Shown here: one piece after another, positions 16,409-23,482 of the stretch
Layout of the letters: the number at the start of each line of letters is the position of its first letter
Position numbering within the stretch: position 1 is the first letter of the stretch
Assembly (NCBI RefSeq): GCF_019042245.1
Contig: NZ_JAHQCX010000006.1
Location: forward strand, 124,001-188,000
Length of the DNA: 64,000 nucleotides
Origin: Diplocloster modestus
Lineage (GTDB): Bacteria > Bacillota > Clostridia > Lachnospirales > Lachnospiraceae
Direction of reading: 5' to 3'
Made by a program: the position numbers and the translations under genes
Notes under the pieces: model-generated
Told to the model about the DNA's origin: nothing
The model's input: only the letters and a program-made list of their open reading frames with translations
Database searches by the model: none

Positions 16409-16473
16409 TCCGCCTGCGGCGGGCCGCGCAAGCGGCATCTTCCTTTCCACCGCAGTGCGATCCCCGCGGAGCG
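16408..16473. repeat. Dispersed 66-bp GC-rich element, copy A
   Basis: Aligned by hand without gaps to 57454-57519, 51 of 66 positions agree, including an exact run ATCTTCCTT and GTGCGATCC. The ends CTCCGC and GCGGAG are inverted, so the element can fold. It lies between the SARP gene terminator and the matrix operon promoter. Confidence 0.65.
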
Positions 16474-16513
16474 TTTTTTATTTCATAGGAGCACTTTCCT
16501 ATGAAATAAAAAA
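16474..16513. terminator. Symmetric A/T-flanked hairpin
   Basis: Perfect 17-bp inverted repeat (16474-16490 with 16497-16513) with a 6-nt loop. Each arm carries six T or six A at its outer end, so the stem is followed by a T run on both strands: the shape of a bidirectional intrinsic terminator. Confidence 0.75.
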
Positions 16514-16538
16514 AACCTGCATAGCTGACTATGCAGGT
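16507..16538 (-). terminator. Intrinsic terminator of the SARP regulator transcript
   Basis: A 10-bp stem (arm ACCTGCATAG, 16515-16524 with 16529-16538) and 4-nt loop is followed on the minus strand by seven to eight T. This is a textbook terminator located about 180 bp after the regulator stop. The 183 bp between that stop (16722) and this hairpin hold no gene I can support; a 13-codon frame (16545-16586) is noted but unproven. Confidence 0.85.
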
Positions 16539-16721
16539 CACAACCTATACTTGCTCAGGAGGCAAAACCGTCACCGGCTTCAACATTCCATCACATACAT
16601 TTAAAGTATCCTTTTATCTACACAATTATTTTAACACAGGTACTATTTCCCGATCTCTTTCATTACACTGGTTTGCGATGATTATTTGATTCTTCTGGCC
16701 TTTTCCGTGCCTCATTCCACT

Positions 16722-17960
16722 TTACCAGGTTACATTGCTGAAACTCAGCTTATCCGCTTCATGCTCCTTCATATCCACCACGGATGTTACCAGATATCTG
16801 ATCTTATTCCTTCCCCCGCCCTCTTCTTTGAAGGTTTTATCTATCCTTCGTGAAATGATCGAGCAATTCTCCTGATTTGTTCCGGACAATAAAAGTAAAA
16901 ACTGGCAGGGACTGTACCTTGTATACAAATCTCCCCGTCTTAAGGACCTGCGCACCGCCATTTGAAAACGTTCGGAGACATCACGTGTTTTCTCCGTCTT
17001 CTCCAGGGGTCTGCCCGATGAGTCCGTCAGGGTACACAGCATCAGGAAAGAGGAAATCCCATTTCTCTCCATCATCCGGCTCACCAGCCGGTAGTTGTCG
17101 ATAAAGCTGGGGAAAGTACAATAGTAAGCGCCCTCCTCGTGTCGTTCTTCCCGGATCTCTTCCTTAATATCCGTCAGGCTTCCCACCGGCAGCTGAATAT
17201 GGCCGCTCATCGTCTGGAAACGGTCCAGCATTTTCTTTGACGGCGTCAGCCCCAGCTCATCGAAAAACATCTTCGTGGCTTCTTCGTAAACATCCATCGC
17301 TTCTTTGTATCTGTTCATGGCGATCAGGCTGTCGATTCTTAAGATCTGCCACTCCTCAAAGGGATATATCTGCGCGGCCGAGGTGCAGAGCTGATACACT
17401 TTTTCATATTCCCGCTGCTGTTTCAGAAGTTCACTTACTTCCCTCAGACATTTAAAATACATTTCCTGATAAGAAACATTGGCTACTGTGGCCCATTCCT
17501 CACCTATCATTATGGGAAGAAACTCACCGCGGTACAGGCCGCAGGCTTGTATATAGAAAGAAGTCTTTTCATACGGGTCCGGCGTCCCTTCCGCCTTCTC
17601 CACCAGCTTCCCGAATTCATGTACATCGACCCAAACCGGTATGTTCTTACTCCATGTACACAATCCGCTTTTAATCTCAATATAGGGATCTTCCGGCAGA
17701 CCCGCAGTTTCCAGCTGCCTTCTCAGCCTGAATATCGTATTGTTCAGGCTGCTGTTCCCGTTCTCCACTTCATCCCGCCCATACAAAGCTTCTACCAGTG
17801 TACTTTTCCCGATTCCTTTGTCCATATTTATCATCATTATCTGAAAAAGTTGAATAGATTTAGCCATATTATTTCGTCCAAATGACACTGCTTTATCTTT
17901 ATATGTAACATTAAATCCACCCAACATTTGCACTTTTAGCCCCGCTTCACTATCCTGCAT
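16722..17960 (-). CDS. SARP/BTAD transcriptional regulator with degenerate GGDEF-like domain
   Basis: 412 residues. Residues 8-100 form an OmpR-like winged helix (VQMLGGFNVTYKDK at the start; LNNTIFRLRRQLE as recognition region). Residues 115-265 are the bacterial transcriptional activation domain, a TPR-like repeat (ACGLYRGEFLP, YEKVYQLCTSAAQIYPFEEW, EAMDVYEEATKMFFDELGLTP). Residues about 285-400 look like a GGDEF fold: FPSFIDNYRLVSRMM, RRSLRRGDLYTRY, then SPCQFLLLLSG where GGDEF would sit, then ISRRIDKTF. The catalytic residues are absent, so it would sense rather than make a cyclic dinucleotide, if it binds one at all. Own promoter at 18042-18070 and own terminator; it neighbours the matrix operon and probably activates it. 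Confidence 0.82.
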   Translation of the reverse strand: MQDSEAGLKVQMLGGFNVTYKDKAVSFGRNNMAKSIQLFQIMMINMDKGIGKSTLVEALYGRDEVENGNSSLNNTIFRLRRQLETAGLPEDPYIEIKSGLCTWSKNIPVWVDVHEFGKLVEKAEGTPDPYEKTSFYIQACGLYRGEFLPIMIGEEWATVANVSYQEMYFKCLREVSELLKQQREYEKVYQLCTSAAQIYPFEEWQILRIDSLIAMNRYKEAMDVYEEATKMFFDELGLTPSKKMLDRFQTMSGHIQLPVGSLTDIKEEIREERHEEGAYYCTFPSFIDNYRLVSRMMERNGISSFLMLCTLTDSSGRPLEKTEKTRDVSERFQMAVRRSLRRGDLYTRYSPCQFLLLLSGTNQENCSIISRRIDKTFKEEGGGRNKIRYLVTSVVDMKEHEADKLSFSNVTW

Positions 17961-18041
17961 CTTATTTCTCCTTTACCCCTGGCACTGCAGCTGTTCCTGT
18001 TTGCCTGCCCAAAATCCACAAATCTTATATCAATTTACTTA

Positions 18042-18070
18042 ATTATATTCAATTAAAGTTCAAGCGTCAA
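18042..18070 (-). promoter_or_regulatory. Sigma-A promoter of the SARP regulator
   Basis: On the minus strand TTGACG (18065-18070), a 17-bp spacer and a perfect TATAAT (18042-18047) lie about 80 bp before the start codon at 17960. Confidence 0.75.
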
Positions 18071-18176
18071 CCCACCTTTGCCTACAAAAATGCTATTTGG
18101 GGTGGGATATCCTGAAAATTTTTTATAATACAGTTTATACTTATCGTAAAAACAGGAACAAGCCGTCACAGCGGGT

Positions 18177-18821
18177 TTAGTATGGTCTGCAAAAGCAGCA
18201 GTTGCAGAGCATATTACACAGCAAAAGCTGACAGCACAGATTATTCATTCCTGCTGCCGGCTGTCCGCCATAGGCTTTTCCCATAGTCCCATACCAACTT
18301 CCACCGGCCTCCAGCCTCTGCACCAGTAACTGATACTCCTGATTGGATGGCTCCATCGCGGCGGCCTGTCTGGCCATATCCATGGCGCGTATATTATTTC
18401 CCGTACCTGCGTTGGCAATCGCGCTGTAATAATACCATCTGGCATCCCGGCTGCGGATCCCCTCCAGCACATTCAGCGCTTCCTTATAATGTCCGGAATT
18501 GATATAATTAGCAGCGGCCTGCATTTCCACCGAAGCGGTATCCTGATAGCTTCCCTGCTGCCTGTTAAAACCACCGTTCCCGTAGAAACTTCCAAAACCG
18601 CCTCCGTAATTGCTTCCATAGGAAGAATAGCCATTTTCCCTATCTTTTATAATTGCATTATAGGCCTGCTGTACTTCTTTAAACTTCTCTTCGGCCTCTT
18701 TTTCTCCCGGCTTTCCGATATTCGCGTCCGGATGATATCTCCTGCTCAATCTACGGTATGCTTTCTTGATCTCTTCATCCGTAGCTGCAGGTGTGACACC
18801 CAGCACCTCATATGGATTCAT
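18177..18821 (-). CDS. J-domain (DnaJ-like) protein with TPR-like middle and cysteine-rich tail
   Basis: 214 residues from the ATG at 18821, which overlaps the upstream stop as ATGA. Residues 1-70 are a complete J domain with HPD at 30-32, so it should stimulate an Hsp70 (DnaK). A Gly/Tyr/Phe-rich linker (about 75-105) follows, then a TPR-like helical region ([36 protein letters not shown]). The last 22 residues contain seven cysteines (CC, C, C, CC, C) and almost no charge before RPY. The zinc-finger and client-binding domains of true DnaJ are absent, so this is a dedicated co-chaperone, perhaps membrane- or metal-bound through the tail. Last gene of a three-gene operon. Confidence 0.85.
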   Translation of the reverse strand: MNPYEVLGVTPAATDEEIKKAYRRLSRRYHPDANIGKPGEKEAEEKFKEVQQAYNAIIKDRENGYSSYGSNYGGGFGSFYGNGGFNRQQGSYQDTASVEMQAAANYINSGHYKEALNVLEGIRSRDARWYYYSAIANAGTGNNIRAMDMARQAAAMEPSNQEYQLLVQRLEAGGSWYGTMGKAYGGQPAAGMNNLCCQLLLCNMLCNCCFCRPY

Positions 18822-19657
18822 CCCCCGATCCCCTCCTTCGCCCGTTTCTGTGTGATCTGGTCGAATTTCGTCCATACACCAGAATACAAGATATTCCGCA
18901 AGATGTCCACATGAAGCAGGATCGGAAGCTTCTCAAATTCCCTGCAGCAGTCCGCCATCATATAAGTCAGGATCGAGCGGCTCCATTCGTCAAAAGGTTC
19001 TTTCTCTTTCCAGAAAGAGAGAGGGTTATAACTCCCCTTCTTCTCATCCTTTTCCAGATCCTCGTAGGCATCCATCAGATAGATAAATTTGCCCAGGAAA
19101 AAACCCGTCTTCCGAAGGGTACCGCTCCACTCATCCTCCTGCATGACAAAGATCTCGCCCAGCATATTGCCGGTGAGCCCTGCGACCACATCCAGATCCG
19201 ACTCACCCTTTTGCTGCGTCTGCCTTAACTCTTTTATATAACCAACCACGGCCCGAAACTGCCTGGGATACTGGCCAGCCAGTCTCTTTACCTTCTTCCT
19301 CAGCACAGCAGCTTCCGCCAGATACGCCGCATTTCTGTCATCCTCCCAGTGATCCAGATACTGAAAATAGGCCAGCAGCATTGTCATATCCGCAGCATAT
19401 TCCACTGCCAGATTACTGCAGGCCTCCATCTTCCTGGTCGGGTGTAACGCGCAGAAGCGCTTGTCCACCTCTTCCGGCTGTTCATATAACCCAGTCAGCA
19501 GCATAGCCAAAAACGTCAGATCATAATTCAAAGCCAGCTGTCCGAACCTCCCGTACTTCGTCTTTAAACTGCGGCACATCCCGCAGTAAAAACTATGATA
19601 GGCCTGATAATCCCTGATCTTTAATTCCGGTGCATTAATGGTAATATATCCGAACAT
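18818..19657 (-). CDS. DUF5685-like protein
   Basis: 279 residues. It begins [21 protein letters not shown] and continues with [21 protein letters not shown], the pattern I associate with DUF5685; the assignment is from memory. The protein is mainly helical. [17 protein letters not shown] in the second half resembles the second Asp-rich motif of squalene/phytoene-synthase-like helical bundles, but a matching first Asp-rich motif is not clear, so an enzyme role is unproven. The cysteine pair C25/C28 and a later CC could bind metal. It is translationally coupled to the J protein (4-bp overlap) and starts 2 bp after the zinc-ribbon gene stops, so the three products probably act together. Confidence 0.7.
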   Translation of the reverse strand: MFGYITINAPELKIRDYQAYHSFYCGMCRSLKTKYGRFGQLALNYDLTFLAMLLTGLYEQPEEVDKRFCALHPTRKMEACSNLAVEYAADMTMLLAYFQYLDHWEDDRNAAYLAEAAVLRKKVKRLAGQYPRQFRAVVGYIKELRQTQQKGESDLDVVAGLTGNMLGEIFVMQEDEWSGTLRKTGFFLGKFIYLMDAYEDLEKDEKKGSYNPLSFWKEKEPFDEWSRSILTYMMADCCREFEKLPILLHVDILRNILYSGVWTKFDQITQKRAKEGIGG

Positions 19658-19659
19658 CC

Positions 19660-20055
19660 CTAGCTCCTCTTAACAAATTCCGTACCACACTTTGAACACC
19701 GGATACTGATCTTCCCTTTGCCCTTGGGAACCCGGATTTTCTGTTTACAGTTCGGGCAAGTATAGATATGATGCGTCTTTCTCTGAGCCGCATATGATTT
19801 CTGCCGGGCAAACCAGCCCTTCACCGGCCCGATCTTCTTCAAGTACCACTGATTTTCCGCATATCTCTTCTGCACGTTTCTGGAGAACATCCGGAAGTAC
19901 GTGAGTATCAAAACAACCAGGGCCAGCAAATACCACGGTCCTCTCCTGAAAAACAGGCTGATCACCAAAAGTACCATCGCCAGCCCGATCATTAATTTTC
20001 CCAGCGCGTCCGCTCCGTAGCGTCCCGTCATAAACCTCTGAAACTTCTCCTTCAT
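19660..20055 (-). CDS. Membrane protein with C-terminal zinc ribbon
   Basis: 131 residues. Two hydrophobic segments (about 18-36 and 41-57) form a hairpin, followed by a basic stretch and a C-terminal zinc ribbon CPNCKQKIRVPKGKGKISIRC-SKC. The N- and C-termini are predicted to be cytoplasmic. It is the first gene of the operon with the DUF5685-like and J-domain genes, and may bring that complex to the membrane; the function is unknown. The ATG at 20055 lies about 35 bases after a possible promoter. Confidence 0.75.
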   Translation of the reverse strand: MKEKFQRFMTGRYGADALGKLMIGLAMVLLVISLFFRRGPWYLLALVVLILTYFRMFSRNVQKRYAENQWYLKKIGPVKGWFARQKSYAAQRKTHHIYTCPNCKQKIRVPKGKGKISIRCSKCGTEFVKRS

Positions 20056-20094
20056 CTCTATACCATTCTCCTCTGCCGCATATTCTATCTGGTA

Positions 20095-20123
20095 ACTTTA
20101 AACCCTCTTCTCCTGGAAGTCAA
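20095..20123 (-). promoter_or_regulatory. Possible promoter of the zinc-ribbon/DUF5685/J-protein operon
   Basis: TTGACT (20118-20123), 17-bp spacer and TAAAGT (20095-20100) on the minus strand; the -10 matches only 4 of 6. A TATAAT lies further upstream (about 20135-20140) without a good -35. Confidence 0.4.
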
Positions 20124-20165
20124 TAAACCCCCCATTATATTTTTCTAAAAGTTTTGTGAATTATT

Positions 20166-20515
20166 TCTTTGCCACGGCTGCCAGGGAAGTTTCTGTGGGG
20201 CGGGGGCTTTTTGGGGAGCCCCGGGATGAGAGGGATGGGGCATGGGCTGGGGCGGCTGTGCTGCTGCTTAGTGAAATCCAGGCCGTAGATTCAGGATGCA
20301 CGGCGGACTTCACGTCCGACGGGCAAGGGCCCCTGAACCGGAAACACATCATGTGTTTCTGGTGAATGAGCCCGGTTCCTGAATCTACGGCCTGGATTTC
20401 ACTTAGCAGCAGCCAGCTTCCAGCCCTTGCCCGCCAAAGGACAGGCGCCCGCCCCGTCTCCCCCCAACCAGGAGCCTCCCCTTCTGTCCCCCAGAGGGCT
20501 TCCCGTCCCTAATAA
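20166..20515. repeat. Large nested palindrome 2
   Basis: The 464-bp space between the zinc-ribbon and TetR genes is filled by a GC-rich palindromic region. The core is a perfect 37-bp inverted repeat (20260-20296 with 20377-20413). Inside it lies a 9-bp hairpin (GAAACACAT 20341-20349 with 20351-20359). The flanks (20166-20259 and 20414-20515) are imperfectly complementary, G-rich on the left and C-rich on the right. Short open frames here are by-products of the repeat. Confidence 0.8.
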
Positions 20516-20519
20516 AACT

Positions 20520-21122
20520 CTAATCCCCCCGGTTAGCATAAAGAATCGCCCGGATCGCCCTGTGGAGGTAAGGTTTGAATTCCCCGATGGTAACCGGGGA
20601 GGCTTCCAGGATCGTGGGGAAACAGGTAGCGCTGGTGAGCTCTACGATGGTGAAGAGCATGATGTCCGGATGATCGTAGTGATGGCTGTCGTTTTGTATC
20701 ATTTCCATGAATTTGTCGTAGAAGATGCTGCCGCCTTCGTCCGCCGGCTGGCTCAGGGCCGTTTTGAATACGCCCCAGCTCAGGTTCTTGGCGATGAAAT
20801 TCATCAGGGGCGGGTTTTTCGTTAATTGGTCTATAATAAAGTCCACGATGTAGATTACTTTGTCTTCGAAGTCGTTCAGGGCAGCTTTTTCCACTGATGC
20901 GCTGGCCATGCCGAACAGTTCGTTGGCTTTGTGGGTGATTAGCTTGTTCCGGATGTCGTATTTGTCTTTGAAATAAAGGTAAAAGGTCCCTTTGGCTACG
21001 CCGGCCCGGTCTACGATGTCGGAGACGGCGGTCTTGTTGATTCCTTTTGTCGTGAACAGCTCAAAGGCGGTGTGGAACAGGGCTTCTTTTTTTCTCTTTT
21101 TATTATCTTCCAGTTTCCCCAT
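20520..21122 (-). CDS. TetR-family repressor of the adjacent MMPL exporter
   Basis: 200 residues from the ATG at 21122 (AAAGGAG upstream). Residues 10-55 form the TetR helix-turn-helix (LFHTAFELFTTKGINKTAVS, then AGVAKGTFYLYFKDKYDI). The C-terminal ligand domain is all-helical with no clear relative. It is divergent from the MMPL gene, and its own promoter (TTGACT 21171-21176, 17 bp, TTTAAT 21148-21153) and the MMPL promoter both overlap copies of TGAC-N5-GTCA, so it very likely represses both. The inducer is unknown; exported lipophilic compounds are the usual ligands. Confidence 0.9.
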   Translation of the reverse strand: MGKLEDNKKRKKEALFHTAFELFTTKGINKTAVSDIVDRAGVAKGTFYLYFKDKYDIRNKLITHKANELFGMASASVEKAALNDFEDKVIYIVDFIIDQLTKNPPLMNFIAKNLSWGVFKTALSQPADEGGSIFYDKFMEMIQNDSHHYDHPDIMLFTIVELTSATCFPTILEASPVTIGEFKPYLHRAIRAILYANRGD

Positions 21123-21147
21123 AGAAACGATACTCCTTTCGACTATT

Positions 21148-21176
21148 ATTAAAGTCCAAAAATGACCGAAAGTCAA
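21148..21176 (-). promoter_or_regulatory. Promoter of the TetR gene
   Basis: Minus strand TTGACT (21171-21176), 17-bp spacer, TTTAAT (21148-21153). Operator 1 (TGACCGAAAGTCA, 21163-21175) covers the -35. Confidence 0.7.
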
Positions 21177-21271
21177 TATTATTAAATTTTTATTAAGTTT
21201 TTAGCAGATTGTTGACTAATGGTCATTTTAGGTGTATAACAGACCTTGGGTTTCGAAATGACGTTTAGTCA
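21163..21271. promoter_or_regulatory. Three TetR operators TGAC-N5-GTCA
   Basis: TGACCGAAAGTCA (21163-21175), TGACTAATGGTCA (21213-21225) and TGACGTTTAGTCA (21259-21271), the last two followed by TTTT and all inside the divergent intergenic region. Centres are 50 and 46 bp apart. Site 1 covers the tetR -35, site 2 the MMPL -35, and site 3 lies downstream of the MMPL start point. The repeated 13-bp dyad is typical of TetR autoregulation. Confidence 0.8.
21212..21240 (+). promoter_or_regulatory. Promoter of the MMPL exporter operon
   Basis: TTGACT (21212-21217), 17-bp spacer, TATAAC (21235-21240). The -35 is embedded in operator 2. The start codon is 151 bp further on, leaving a leader of about 140 nt in which operator 3 lies. 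Confidence 0.75.
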
Positions 21272-21390
21272 TTTTATTATATGAACAACGTCTCAAATGA
21301 GGATGCGTTGCATATAGTAAACATTAACGAAGATACGGGGTTGATGAATCCCGTAGAATGAGGGCTTAGAATAGTACGAGGAGGATTAGT

Positions 21391-23481
21391 ATGATTAAGC
21401 TTGCCAAGAAGATCGTGAAACATAAGAAAATCATCGTCGCCCTGTATATGCTGCTGCTGATACCATCCGTGATCGGTATTGCGCACACCAGAGTCAACTA
21501 TGATCTGCTCAGTTATCTGCCGGATAGTCTGGAGACGGTGGAGGGCCAGAACGTTATGGTGGACGAATTCGGGATGGGTGCTTTCTCCATGGTGATCGTG
21601 GAGGATATGCAGCCGAAGGACGTGGTGAAATTAAAGGAACAGATCGCTTCTGTGGAGCATGTCAAAGAAGTGATCTGGTACGATGATGTCATGGATATTA
21701 CCGTTCCCATGGAGATGCTGCCGGAAGATATCCGGAACGCATTTAATAATGGGGATGCCACCATGATGATTGCTTTATTTGATAATACCACATCATCGGA
21801 TGAGACGATGACCGCGATCAGCCAGATGCGGACCATCTGCGAACAGCAGTGTTTTATCAGCGGTATGAGCGGTGTCGTCACCGATATTAAGAATCTGTCG
21901 CTTCAGGAGATGCCCGTCTATGTGGTGATCGCTGCGCTGCTGTGTCTGGTTGTTCTGACACTGACGATGGAATCTTTCCTGATCCCGCTCATTTTCCTAT
22001 TCAGTATCGGTGTGGCGATCCTTTATAACCTGGGCAGCAATGTGGTGATCGGAGAAATTTCCTATATTACGCAGGCGCTGACCGCTGTGCTGCAGCTGGG
22101 CGTTACGATGGATTATTCCATTTTCCTGCTGAACAGTTATGAGGATAATAAACTTCGGTTTCCAGGAGAAAAAGACAGGGCCATGGCACATGCCATTTCC
22201 AACACGTTCAAATCGATCACGGGCAGTTCCGTCACCACGATTGCCGGATTCGCCGCTCTTTGCTTTATGAGCTTTACACTGGGCCGGGATATCGGCGTGG
22301 TCATGATGAAGGGTGTGGTGATCGGAGTCCTTTGCTGTGTGACTTTGCTTCCGTGCCTGATTCTCCTGTTTGATAAGCTGATTGAAAAGACGCATCACAA
22401 ACCGCTGATTCCGAATCTGGATAAGATCTCCGGTTTCATTACCAAGCATTACGCGGCGTTTATCCTGTTTTTCCTGGTACTGCTGCTGCCTTCCCTCTGG
22501 GGCAATAATCACGTGGGCGTTTATTATAATATCGACAAATCCCTTCCTCAGACACTGCCCAGCAATGTGGCGAACGCCAAACTGGAAGAGGATTTTAACA
22601 TGAATAATATCCATATGGTCCTGCTGAAAAATGGCCTGACCAACAAGGAAAAAGATGATATGGTCAACCAGATCGATCAGGTAAAGGGTGTGAAATATAC
22701 ACTGGGAATGAATTCTCTGGTGGGGCCGGGGCTTCCGGATGAAATGATTCCTTCCGGCTTAAAAGACAAGATCATGAGCGATAACTATGAAATTATCTTC
22801 GTCTGCTCCGATTACAAGACCGCAACCGAGGAAGTGAATACGCAGATAACAGAAGTCGAGAAGATCGTAAAATCATTCAGTCCGGAATCCATGGTTGTGG
22901 GGGAAGCGCCTTTGACCAAGGATCTGGAGGATGTTACTTCTGTGGATTTCCGCAATGTCAACATCGCTTCCATCGCTGCCATTTTCCTGATTATCATGAT
23001 CGTATTCAAATCGATCTCCCTGCCGGTGATCCTGGTGGCCGTGATTGAATTTGCCATCTGCATGAATATGGCGATCCCTTATTACATGGGCACTACGCTT
23101 CCCTTTGTGGCCAGCGTGGTAATCGGAACCATTCAGCTGGGAGCCACCGTGGATTACGCGATCCTGATGACCAGCCGTTACCAGAGGGAGCGGGGGCGGG
23201 GCAAGAGTAAAAAGGACGCCATCAGCATTGCCCATAAGACATCGATGAAGTCCATCATGATCAGCGGGTTCAGCTTCTTTGCGGCCACCTTCGGCGTGGG
23301 GCTTTACTCCAAAATCGATATGATCAGTTCCATCTGTACGCTGTTATCCAGGGGCGCCATTATCAGTATGATTATCGTAATCTGTGTACTGCCGTCCATG
23401 TTCATTATATTTGATAAAGTAATCTGTAAAACATCGATTGGCTTCCTGGCAAAAGAGCCGGAGAATGAAGGAGGAAAATGA
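21391..23481 (+). CDS. MMPL-family RND transporter
   Basis: 696 residues with the duplicated RND layout: TM1 at about 13-33, external loop to about 172, five helices to about 335, then a second set with TM7 at about 355, an external loop to about 520 and five final helices. Both halves carry the proton-relay motif: LGVTMDYSIFL with D241 and LGATVDYAILM with D588. Gram-positive MMPL proteins export lipids or lipophilic compounds, or act in envelope assembly. ACGAGGAGGATTAGT precedes the ATG. The partner gene starts 1 bp after the stop, so the two proteins are made together under TetR control. Confidence 0.92.
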   Translation: MIKLAKKIVKHKKIIVALYMLLLIPSVIGIAHTRVNYDLLSYLPDSLETVEGQNVMVDEFGMGAFSMVIVEDMQPKDVVKLKEQIASVEHVKEVIWYDDVMDITVPMEMLPEDIRNAFNNGDATMMIALFDNTTSSDETMTAISQMRTICEQQCFISGMSGVVTDIKNLSLQEMPVYVVIAALLCLVVLTLTMESFLIPLIFLFSIGVAILYNLGSNVVIGEISYITQALTAVLQLGVTMDYSIFLLNSYEDNKLRFPGEKDRAMAHAISNTFKSITGSSVTTIAGFAALCFMSFTLGRDIGVVMMKGVVIGVLCCVTLLPCLILLFDKLIEKTHHKPLIPNLDKISGFITKHYAAFILFFLVLLLPSLWGNNHVGVYYNIDKSLPQTLPSNVANAKLEEDFNMNNIHMVLLKNGLTNKEKDDMVNQIDQVKGVKYTLGMNSLVGPGLPDEMIPSGLKDKIMSDNYEIIFVCSDYKTATEEVNTQITEVEKIVKSFSPESMVVGEAPLTKDLEDVTSVDFRNVNIASIAAIFLIIMIVFKSISLPVILVAVIEFAICMNMAIPYYMGTTLPFVASVVIGTIQLGATVDYAILMTSRYQRERGRGKSKKDAISIAHKTSMKSIMISGFSFFAATFGVGLYSKIDMISSICTLLSRGAIISMIIVICVLPSMFIIFDKVICKTSIGFLAKEPENEGGK

Positions 23482-23482
23482 C

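Noticed and set aside
16253..16450. N-terminal extension of the operon's first protein back to 16450
   Set aside because: It reads through the promoter repeats, the palindrome and the dispersed element. The ATG at 16252 has a good ribosome site.
16545..16586. 13-codon frame MLKPVTVLPPEQV just before the SARP gene terminator
   Set aside because: It lies on the minus strand close to a terminator, which is suggestive of a leader peptide or small RNA, but its ribosome site is weak and there is no other support.
20156..20825. Plus-strand frames in and beyond nested palindrome 2
   Set aside because: They are produced by GC-rich inverted repeats and by the antisense strand of the TetR gene and have no homologous features.
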